A stretch of 34,408 nt of DNA from Tolypothrix sp. NIES-4075. Lineage in GTDB: Bacteria; Cyanobacteriota; Cyanobacteriia; Cyanobacteriales; Nostocaceae. A program made the position numbers and the translations under genes. The stretch covers positions 1-34,408 of the forward strand of contig NZ_BDUC01000024.1 of the NCBI RefSeq assembly GCF_002218085.1, in the 5' to 3' direction. Below, piece after piece: positions 1-6,889 of the stretch (position 1 is the stretch's first letter; each line of letters starts with the position of its first letter). The notes below the pieces were generated by a model. The model had not been told where the DNA came from. It made no database searches and was given only the letters and a program-made list of their open reading frames with translations.

Positions 1-133
1 AACCGCAGCCGTGTGTTGGTATCTTAGTTTCGACCAATCAATAGTTGTTGCATCGCAAGCATCGTTAGTGAGGAGTTTCGCTATATTATTGAGAGCTTCG
101 CGCATCGTGCGTCGGGAACCTTCACCTAGCGAT
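1..133 (-). pseudogene. Tyrosine recombinase/integrase, N-terminal fragment running off the window
   Basis: Read on the minus strand from about 133 to 1, the frame gives SLGEGSRRTM, then REALNNIAKLL, then DWSKLRYQHTAAV. This matches the N-terminal core-binding region of a phage-type integrase family common in cyanobacteria (GSRRTM and the LRYQHTAA motif). A TGA precedes the homologous part at about 134-136, and the family normally has further N-terminal residues, so the 5' end appears to have been lost where it abuts the next fragment. The catalytic domain would lie beyond base 1. Whether the gene is otherwise intact cannot be seen. The assignment is from remembered family motifs. Confidence 0.55.
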
Positions 134-141
134 CACAAGTA

Positions 142-471
142 AACCTCAGCGTTGACTTAGCACACCTCAATATTTGGCATCACCACAGTAAAGAAGCAAA
201 GCTGCAATGGTTAAAACTTCCACAAGAGCGACTTTTAGAAATTCACATCTCCGACAATGACGGGCGGCATGACACCCACTCCCGCATTACACAAAAAACT
301 TGGTGGGTATCGCAGATTCCTCAATTCCCAACGGTCGTTCCGTTTGTGCTAGAGAGCCGATTGAATCGGTTGCCTGCCTCGGTTGTGCAGCAAGAGTGCG
401 ATCGCCACAAGCTACGTATGGAAGAAACACAGGCATCCTCAAGTTTTCTGGTCAATAAATCTTACACTTGA
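142..471 (+). pseudogene. TIM-barrel (sugar isomerase/epimerase-like) C-terminal fragment
   Basis: The frame is open from about 130 to a TGA at 469-471 and has no plausible start. It reads VDLAHLNIWHHHSKEAKLQW, then LLEIHISDNDGRHDTHSRIT, then VVPFVLESRLNRLP. The beta-strand and metal-ligand pattern (EIHISDNDGRHDTH, then a strand ending in E before SRL) resembles xylose-isomerase-like TIM-barrel or DUF692-type proteins. The N-terminal two thirds are missing, and the remainder is joined head-to-tail with an unrelated integrase fragment on the other strand. The exact family is uncertain; that it is a truncated coding remnant is well supported by the continuous protein-like frame. Confidence 0.5.
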
Positions 472-479
472 AAAGTACG

Positions 480-671
480 ATGACAGTCAAAACCGTTTTT
501 ACAATGGTGCTTTTTGCGCCCGAATGTGAGTCTGGTTCTGGGTGTTGCTGGCAACGATATTGGTGAAGTAACGTTGGTTACTATCCCGTTTAAGAGATTA
601 GATTTACGTGCCCACCCAGGTCATGGTACACCCCAAATACAGAAGCTAGACAGTCGCGTTGTTTACGGACT
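480..671 (+). ncRNA. IS110 left-end non-coding region, candidate bridge RNA locus
   Basis: About 190 bp separate the TIM-barrel fragment from the transposase start, with no credible reading frame. In IS110-group elements this left-end segment encodes the bridge (seeker) RNA whose loops pair with target and donor. I see short complementary stretches, for example around 530-590 (TGTTGCTGGCAACG), that could form stems, but I cannot define the loops. This rests on position and family knowledge, not on a matched RNA model. Confidence 0.3.
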
Positions 672-2056
672 ATGAGCCAGCAAAAAAAGCCAAAAAAGCA
701 AGATTTGGATGGAAATCTTTGCCAAATCAACCTCAATGCCGCAGGCATCGATATCGGCGCGGATCGGCACTGGGTAAGTGTTCCTCTCGGAAGAGATAGC
801 GAGAATGTACGTAGCTTTGCATGTTTTACACCTGACCTGTACGCAATGGCAGACTGGTTAAAGCAATGCGGAATTGAAACCGTGGCAATGGAATCAACTG
901 GGGTTTATTGGATACCTATATTCCAAGTTCTGGAAAGTCGCGGTTTTGATGTCAAGCGTATGTTTTCGCCCACTATGTCAAAACTGTACCTGGTCGGAAA
1001 ACAGATGTATTAGATTGTCAGTGGCTGCAACAGTTACATACCTATGGCTTGTTATCAGGTTCTTTTCGTCCAGAAGACCAAATTTGCGTCCTCCGCAGTT
1101 ACATCAGACAACGGGACAATTTAATCAAAAGTGCTTGCGTCCACGTACAAAGGATGCAAAAAGCCCTAACTCAAATGAATCTACAACTGCACCGGGTAAT
1201 TAGTGACATCACAGGTACTACGGGCTTGAGCATTATCAAAGCAATTGTCGCTGGGGAACGCAACCCGCTACGTCTAGCCGCACTCAAAGATGGGCGCATT
1301 AAAGCCAGTTTGGAGGAAATTGCCGCTTCTCTAACTGGGGACTATCGTCCAGAACTAGTTTTTATTCTGCAACAGGAACTACAACTGTACGAATTTTATC
1401 AGGTACAGATCACCGCCTGCGATACCCAAATCGAGCAGTGCTTGGCTTCATTTGTTGACAAGGTTGATGTCACAAAAAAGCCTTTAACCAAATCTAAGCG
1501 TCGTGGCAAAAAGCAACCAGGAAACGCACCACAATTTGATTTGCGTACTCATTTGTATCGTATTAGTAGTGTGGATTTTACACAAGTTGATGGCTTTGGT
1601 GCTTTGACCGTACTCATATTGTTATCTGAGCTTGGGTTAGATCCGTCTCGCTTCCCTAGTGTTAAGCACTTCACCTCATGGTTAGGTTTATGCCCTGGTA
1701 GTCGCGTTACTGGTGGTAAAGTCAAAAGCTCCAAAACCCGTCCTGTTGCTAATCGTGCTGCAAATGCATTTCGCATGGCTGCACAAACTCTTTGTCGTAG
1801 CAACTCCGCATTAGGAGCATATTACCGTCGTATGCAAGCGCGTATGGGTGCACCAAAGGCAATTACTGCTACCGCTCATAAATTGGCGCGCATTTTTTAT
1901 CGCCTTTGGACATCTGGAGATGCTTACAATGACCCCGGTATCGATGCCTATGAACAGCAGTATCAAAACCGGATGCTGAAAAATCTTAAGAAAAAAGCTC
2001 AAGCTTTTGGCTTGGAACTCATCCCTATTTCCTGCCCGGAGGAATGTGTTTCTTAA
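672..2056 (+). pseudogene. IS110-family transposase, frameshifted
   Basis: The first frame (672-1013) has the RuvC-like DEDD domain: AGIDIGADRHWVSVP with D27 and AMESTGVYWIP with E74. Its homology continues in another frame from about 990 (PGRKTDVLDCQWLQQLHTYG, the second D pair) into the long frame ending at 2056. The second part has the coiled region and a Tnp_20 domain (VDGFGALTVLILLSELG, then the SWLGLCPGSRVTGGKV segment with the serine-rich active-site region). One base appears to be missing near 983-990 (TCAAAACTGTACCT), where the family reads K-N/H-V-P-G-R. Translation of the first frame alone stops at TAG 1011-1013. A sequencing error or programmed shift cannot be excluded, but no clear slippery site with downstream structure is visible. 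Confidence 0.8.
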
Positions 2057-2059
2057 GAG

Positions 2060-2179
2060 TATACCTGCTTTAATACTTAATTCCAACTGTGTCAAACTCA
2101 AAGAATCACGGACACGTTGAATATACCGTCCCAACGGTTCAGACGGGTTTGGAGCCACATCTACGAGAGATACATCCAT
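2060..2179 (-). pseudogene. XRE-type helix-turn-helix regulator, N-terminal fragment
   Basis: From an ATG at 2179 the minus strand reads MDVSLVDVAPNPSEPLGRYI, then QRVRDSLSLTQLELSIKAGI. The second stretch is the first half of an XRE/Cro-type HTH (helix 1 and recognition turn LTQLELSIKAGI). After KAGI the frame runs into the IS110 right end and loses homology, so roughly the last half of the HTH and the C-terminus are gone. The missing half is not found on the other side of the IS110 element, which suggests a further deletion. The 80-bp AT-rich gap to the divergent recombinase at 2262 probably held both promoters. An XRE repressor divergent from a recombinase is a typical plasmid or integrative-element arrangement. 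Confidence 0.6.
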
Positions 2180-2261
2180 AAAAGTGTTATTCTTTTTGTA
2201 ACATTTAATATTAAATTAAGATGTGTACAAAAGTTTAATAATTTAAATTTTTGTCTTGATT

Positions 2262-3158
2262 GTGACTATTACTTTAGCTGCGTTAACAACTCAGTTTTTA
2301 GATCGTCCAGGACTGACAAACTCAACGATTCGTACTTATGAGTATGTTTTGATACCTCTGCTCCAACTTTATGGACGTTGGTCGATTGAAATTGTTGACT
2401 ATGAAATTTTGGTTGAATATTTATCAGGGATAACAAAGGTAAAATTTACAACTCACCATAAACATCAAGCAGTAATTACCGCATTATTTAATTTTGCTGT
2501 GGAGCAGGGCTATATCAAATTAAACCCTCTAGCTAGATATCCTCGATGCAAACCTCAAATAGAGAAAGGAGAACATAATTCTGATGAATAAGTGCGTTAT
2601 CTTACATCAACACAATTAAATCTTCTTTATCAAACCATTAAACCAGATGCTCGAATGTCTGCCTTGGTACATTTGTTACACAGCACAGGGGCTAGAATCG
2701 CGGAAATACTGGCATTAGATTTGGACGATGTAGATAGAAAGAATCGCAAGTTTCAGGTGATTGGAAAGCGAAATAAACAACGCTGGTGCTTTTACAGTGA
2801 AAAGGCGGCACAAAGTCTAAATAACTACCTAAAATATTACAGGCATCAAGGCGTGTCGGCATTGTTCACAGCCCAACAACCTTTTACAAAGAAAGTTTCT
2901 CGTCTATCTTACGCAACTGCCTATAAGTCGCTGCTTGAGGTAATTAAAGGCATAAGCGAATTAGAAGGAATTCGTTTCCACGATTTGAGACATACCTTTG
3001 GCACGGAAAGGGTGGGTTTGATGGGTATCGACGAACTACGGGCGTTGATGGGACATGAGACGATTCAAATGACTTTGCGATATTCAAAAGTGACTTCTCG
3101 GCGTGCAGAAGAAGTAGCACAACGAGCCTTTGAGAAAATCCCAAATTATGGGCAGTAA
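2262..3158 (+). pseudogene. Tyrosine recombinase (XerC/D-like), split by an in-frame TAA
   Basis: The N-terminal SAM-like DNA-binding domain (about 110 aa) reads FLDRPGLTNSTIRTYEYVLI and continues to RYPRCKPQIEKGEHNSDE. It ends at TAA 2589-2591. The next codon, GTG 2592, continues in the same frame with VRYLTSTQLNLLYQ and a complete catalytic domain: R in STGARIAEIL, K in GKRNKQR, HDLRHTFGT (H-x-x-R), GHETIQMTLRYS (H and nucleophile Y). The stop lies at the domain linker. Starts offered are TTG 2256 or GTG 2262; the second removes only two residues. All catalytic residues are present downstream of the stop, so expression as two chains from GTG 2592 is conceivable. A nonsense mutation is simpler. 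Confidence 0.8.
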
Positions 3159-3411
3159 GTAAATATCAGTTTTGGCTAAAAATAAATATTGTTTTGCTAG
3201 TAATAGCAATGTCAACTTTACAGTTTAAGAGAATTAATATTTCTCTTGAACTGTCAACTGAAGGAGGCTGCGCCTGCCGTAGGATGCCCGAAGGGCTGTA
3301 GGGAGCAGCGCCAGAAAACAAAAAATTATTTTCAGCAATAGCTAAAACCCAAGCCACACGAAGGTTTTATCGTTTGCATTAATTTTTTAGCGTACAATTT
3401 TCCCGTTTTGG
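3159..3411. other. Intergenic exon side of the group II intron, with a palindromic repeat
   Basis: No protein-like frame is seen here. Bases 3266-3313 form a GC-rich imperfect palindrome (GGCTGCGCCTGC at one side, GCAGCGCC at the other), typical of the short interspersed repeats of filamentous cyanobacteria. The rest is AT-rich. The intron therefore seems to have inserted in non-coding DNA. Confidence 0.5.
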
Positions 3412-4055
3412 GTGCGACACGAAGACGCACGAAGGGCTGGAAGCCCCTACATATAAAGCTTCCAACAGATGAGTAAGGAGCCGTCTCCTTCAACTTAGTG
3501 TCCAAAGCTGTTCCTAATTTCCCCATGCATTGTTGGTAACGACAATGTGTGAAGCGGGAAGTAAAGCCCAAGGAAGCATTTAGCCTAAAAATGTAACCGG
3601 GCAAAGGAAAGATTGGATGGGTGAATATAAATGAACCCTTGATGAGGCGTCGTTAGAAATGGTCACTGAAAAGGCTGATACAGTGATGACGAGTAAATGT
3701 ACTGAATGCCCCAATATCATTCAGGCAAGGTTCAACTTCCTAAATTGGCTGAACTGGGACACCAAATACTCCGGCGTAGAGAGGGCACTCCATCCAATTA
3801 AATCTCATCCGTGCGTAACGTGATAACCCCTATGGAGTCTGGGAACCAAAAATTTCCAGTAAGTGACCCGCAAGGGAAGCCTAATTCTTCAGAGGGTAGA
3901 GGATGCTTCCAAAAGCTAATGCCACCAGTCCGAAAGGCAAGGGAAATCCATAACCCGGTGGATAAGGTTTATACCTAACCCGAAAGGGTGCTGACGGGAA
4001 GCAGGTGGGTCTCTCAAAGACCGTTGTAATAATTCTAAACCGAGGTGTATGTTGG

Positions 4056-5729
4056 ATGCAGGAAACTGTAAACGGAACCAAAGGACAAACTGACTGGAAC
4101 AGCGTTAATTGGCGCAAAGCTAATCGGATTGTTCGGAATTTAAGACAACGAATCTTCAGAGCCAAAGCTGAGAGCAACCTTAAAAAGGTTCGTTCGCTCC
4201 AGAAGCTGATGCTGCGTAGCTATTCTAACTGCTTAATAAGTGTTAGAAAGGTAACGCAACATAATCGAGGGAAATATACGCCGGGTATCGATAAAGTAGT
4301 AGTAAAAACTGCTAAAACCAGAGGAAAATTAGTCGATAAAATCGCTAGTTTCACTCCTTGGAAATCATTACCTGCGCGAAGAGTATACATCCCAAAAGCT
4401 AATGGTAAGAAACGTACTCTGGGAATTCAAGTAATACATGACCGTGCCATACAGGCAATGGTTAAAAATGCCTTAGAACCCGAATGGGAATCTGTTTTTG
4501 AAAGGTCAAGTTACGGGTTTCGCCCAGGACGTAGCACCCAGGATGCTATCTCCAGTATCTACAATTTGGCTCGACCGAATAAACGGAAGAAATGGATTGT
4601 AGATGCGGATATTCAGGGGTGTTTTGACAATATTTCCCATAACTTTCTGTTAGAGCTTTTAACGGATTTTCCGGCACTTGAATTAATCAAGCAATGGCTC
4701 AAAGCAGGATATATGGAAGAGGAAATATGGCATCCAACAAATGCAGGTACTCCTCAAGGTTCTATTGTCAGTCCAATATTAGCTAATATAGCTTTGCACG
4801 GCATGGAATCAGCCCTTGGAATTAAGTATAATAAAGAGGGTGAACTTCGCTCATCAAGAGGACTGGTAAGATATGCGGATGACTTTGTTGTCTTCTGTGA
4901 GTCCAAAGAAGATGCAGAAAATGCAGTCAAAATCCTCTCTGAATGGATGAAGCCCAAGGGGCTTACCCTATCAGATGAAAAGACAAAAATAATCCATCTA
5001 AATGAAGGATTTGATTTTCTCGGATTCAATATTAGACAATACCAAGTCTCTACCAGTAAAACCGGATTAAAACTGCTAATCAAACCCAGTAAAAAATCCG
5101 TGCAAAACATTCGGAGTAAACTGCGTTCTGAATGGCACAACTACAAAGGTAAACCAGTAGATGCAGTTATTAAGAAGCTCAACCCAATTATAAGGGGTGA
5201 AGCAAACTACTTCCGAACTGGTGTATCCTCTGAAATCTTCAATTCTCTCGACCACTGGTTGTACGAAAAACAGAAAAGGTATGTCAAACACGCTCACCGC
5301 AAGAAATCCGATAAATGGCGTAAGGCTAAGTACTGGGGAAGACTAAATCTTGATAGACCGAATGACAAATGGGTTTTTGGCAATAAAAAATCCGGAGCCT
5401 ATATGTTGAAATTCACCTGGTTTCCTATTAAGAGACACGTCTTAGTTCAGGGAAAATCATCTCCTGATGACCCCAAACTAAAGGATTACTGGAGAAAGCG
5501 AGAAGAGGCTAAAGCTGAATCTGAGCTAATCAAAAGCAGACAAAAAATAGCCAAACGGCAAAAATATGTCTGTCCCATCTGTGGAGAATCCTTGTTTAAC
5601 GATGAAGAATTACATCTTCACCACAAAAAACCGAAAAGCCAGGGCGGTGGCGATAATTATGGCAACTTACAACTTGTTCATTTGTACTGCCATCAGCAAA
5701 TACATTCTGGTACAGTGAGTAGTTTATGA
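4056..5729 (+). CDS. Group II intron reverse transcriptase/maturase with HNH endonuclease
   Basis: Protein of 557 aa if ATG 4056 (MQETVNGTKGQTDWNSVNW) is used; the frame is open back to 4005, but the extra residues do not look like the family N-terminus. Domains: RT0-RT7 with GKKRTLGIQVIHDRAIQ, YGFRPGRSTQDAI, the metal-binding WIVDADIQGCFDNI, GTPQGSIVSPILANI and YADD (near residue 273). Maturase domain X follows (RGEANYFRTGVSSEIFNSLD). A C-terminal HNH nuclease has CPIC, then LHHKKPKSQGGGDNYGNL and CHQQIHS. It would splice its own intron RNA and reverse transcribe it at a cleaved DNA target. All motifs needed for activity are visible. It is encoded within intron domain IV, with domain V starting 8 bases after the stop. 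Confidence 0.95.
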   Translation: MQETVNGTKGQTDWNSVNWRKANRIVRNLRQRIFRAKAESNLKKVRSLQKLMLRSYSNCLISVRKVTQHNRGKYTPGIDKVVVKTAKTRGKLVDKIASFTPWKSLPARRVYIPKANGKKRTLGIQVIHDRAIQAMVKNALEPEWESVFERSSYGFRPGRSTQDAISSIYNLARPNKRKKWIVDADIQGCFDNISHNFLLELLTDFPALELIKQWLKAGYMEEEIWHPTNAGTPQGSIVSPILANIALHGMESALGIKYNKEGELRSSRGLVRYADDFVVFCESKEDAENAVKILSEWMKPKGLTLSDEKTKIIHLNEGFDFLGFNIRQYQVSTSKTGLKLLIKPSKKSVQNIRSKLRSEWHNYKGKPVDAVIKKLNPIIRGEANYFRTGVSSEIFNSLDHWLYEKQKRYVKHAHRKKSDKWRKAKYWGRLNLDRPNDKWVFGNKKSGAYMLKFTWFPIKRHVLVQGKSSPDDPKLKDYWRKREEAKAESELIKSRQKIAKRQKYVCPICGESLFNDEELHLHHKKPKSQGGGDNYGNLQLVHLYCHQQIHSGTVSSL

Positions 5730-5736
5730 CTTGCTT

Positions 5737-5811
5737 GAGCCGGATGCGTTGTAAGGCGCACGTCCGGTTCTGAGGGGGCGGGGTTACAGCAATGTAATCC
5801 TGCTACCCGAC
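5737..5811 (+). ncRNA. Group II intron domains V and VI
   Basis: Positions 5737-5770 give the catalytic domain V hairpin: the GAGCCGGATGCG arm pairs with the CGCACGTCCGGTTC arm around a GTAA tetraloop, with the conserved AGC triad at 5738-5740. Domain VI follows (5777-5811) as a GC-rich stem holding the expected branch-point adenosine. The intron ends at about 5811. Confidence 0.85.
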
Positions 5812-6049
5812 CACAGTCCTGCCATAAGGAGTCACACCTGAACCTGGCGGGTAGGATTTTCACCTACATCTGGCTGAGAGTTCAACTCTTATGAGTTGGA
5901 GTGGCTATTTACGGACTGGTTACCGAGATTCACCGCTCAACGAATCGCACATCTTTACATAGTTTGGTTTTTTCCCGCCGACCTACTTATGTAGGAAAAC
6001 TGCTTGATTATGGCACGAAGTGGGCGATCGCTCGAATGCTGGAGAGTAA
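5812..6049. other. Intergenic stretch downstream of the intron
   Basis: No convincing gene is present. A 54-codon open stretch on the plus strand (about 5901-6062) has no start codon with a ribosome site and no family I recognise. A small palindrome (CCTACTTATGTAGG, 5980-5993) is the only clear structure. Confidence 0.4.
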
Positions 6050-6111
6050 TACCAATTTAATATGAAGCTGCATATAATAGAGGAGTTGCAAACTCCATAA
6101 ATTTAAATCCC

Positions 6112-6415
6112 ATGAGCCGCCGATTCAATATAGCGATCGCAGAAAGCGAAGAGGAATTGAAAAAACGTCTACAGACAGCTAGGCTGGGAAGCCAAAAAGA
6201 AAAACTCCAGATGTTGTGGTGGCTCAAAAGTGGTCAGGTAAAGGAGCAGCAGCAAATAGGGGAACGCTTGGGCACAGACACTTCAACAGTTACAAGATGG
6301 TTACAGAAATACCGCAATGGTGGACTTTCAAGCTTATTAGAAATCAAGAAGGCATCAGGGGCAAGTCGAAAAATTAGCGATGACGCGATCGCAGCACTTA
6401 AACACGAGATAGATC
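6112..6415 (+). pseudogene. IS630-family transposase, N-terminal HTH fragment
   Basis: ATG 6112 opens a 5' fragment with the winged-helix/HTH DNA-binding part of an IS630-type transposase: LQMLWWLKSGQVKEQQQIGE, then RLGTDTSTVTRWLQKYRNGG, then the linker ASGASRKISDDAIAALKHEI. At about 6412-6418 homology stops in the middle of the linker. The bases that follow are antisense tnsC (its Walker A motif). The DDE catalytic domain is absent. A TATAAT box at 6073-6078 and a short hairpin (6082-6096) sit upstream, consistent with a native IS promoter. The fragment marks the break that truncates the Tn7-like transposon. Confidence 0.8.
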
Positions 6416-6708
6416 GTAGTTTTTCCAACTCCTGTATTACCACTAAGAAACATACATTCTGGTTCAGCCTTACCTGAAGAAAAGTGATGGCAATACTCTA
6501 TAGCTGCTAGAATTTCCTGAAGGCGAGGATAAATAACGTAAATATTATTAAGAATTTGCAATTTTTCAAATAAAGTCATTTTTAATAGAGTTGTTAAGCT
6601 TGTGTTCTCGAAAATTTCCTTATTTGTCGGATGTGGTTGCGGTAATGCAGCGTCCAGAATAGTTGTTAAGCTTGTGTTCTCGAAAATTTCTTTATTTTGG
6701 TAAACCAA
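6413..6708 (-). pseudogene. tnsC: tnsC, N-terminal fragment truncated in Walker A
   Basis: The start is TTG 6708, preceded by a strong GGGAGGTGA ribosome site. It reads MVYQNKEIFENTSLTT and ends in FLSGNTGVGKTT, the Walker A of the AAA+ regulator TnsC, which would bridge TnsB transposase and the target selector. Downstream sequence is replaced by the IS630 fragment, so Walker B, sensor motifs and the C-terminus are lost and the gene cannot work. Near the N-terminus NKEIFENTSLTT occurs twice, 24 residues apart; in DNA this is a 30-bp identical direct repeat (6589-6618 and 6661-6690). The start lies inside the open frame that continues past the tnsB stop, as expected for translationally coupled genes. 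Confidence 0.8.
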
Positions 6709-6889
6709 TGCTCACCTCCCAGCCAGTTAAATCGGGCTTCCAATCATCAGATGGAATAACGGATTGTTCTAGAGGAGAAACATCAGTTATCTCTGGAGAA
6801 TTAACTGATGTTTCATTTATTGGAGGTTTGAGACTGTTTGATATTTTATAATTAGAATTATTTGGTAATTTTGGTTCTTCTTTATTCCG
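6692..6889 (-). pseudogene. In-frame continuation of tnsB after its TAA (lost C-terminal tail)
   Basis: After TAA 6892-6890 the same frame stays open for 65 codons and ends at TAA 6694-6692. It reads RNKEEPKLPNNSNYKISNSL and so on to DDWKPDLTGWEVSIGLPK: a polar, proline/asparagine/serine-rich linker with a short aromatic terminal segment, overlapping the tnsC start by about 17 bases. There is no start codon of its own. TnsB proteins end in a flexible tail whose tip binds TnsC, so this is best read as the native tail removed by a nonsense mutation. Confidence 0.65.

Larger units (their letters stand above)
472..2059 (+). mobile_element. IS110-family insertion sequence (decayed)
   Basis: A DEDD/Tnp_20 transposase frame is preceded by about 190 bp of non-coding DNA and followed within a few bases by a disrupted XRE gene. 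IS110-group elements have a long 5' non-coding left end and a short right end, and make no target duplication, which fits. The right boundary is placed at about 2057-2060 because homology to the XRE regulator resumes at the codon covering 2060-2062. The left boundary is only approximate (somewhere in 472-560). The frame is broken, so the copy is probably inactive on its own. Confidence 0.6.
3412..5811 (+). mobile_element. Group II intron (bacterial IIB, cyanobacterial CL-type), apparently complete
   Basis: The 5' end GTGCGAC at 3412 matches the GUGYG consensus. About 600 nt of ribozyme (domains I-III) precede the intron-encoded protein in domain IV. A 34-nt domain V (5737-5770) with an AGC triad and GTAA tetraloop, and a domain VI stem, follow. 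The last exon bases before 3412 are TTTTGG, and a complementary CCAAAA occurs twice inside (3846-3851 and 3909-3914), so one may be EBS1 pairing with IBS1. This supports the 5' boundary. The 3' end is placed after CCCGAC at about 5811. The element may still be mobile since protein and domain V look intact. Confidence 0.85.

Noticed and set aside
5895..6062. Open stretch on the plus strand ending KLLDYGTKWAIARMLES
   Set aside because: No start codon with ribosome site and no recognised family; most likely chance or a scrap.
6663..6851. 62-codon plus-strand frame
   Set aside because: It is the antisense of the tnsB tail and tnsC start, with no ribosome site or family resemblance.
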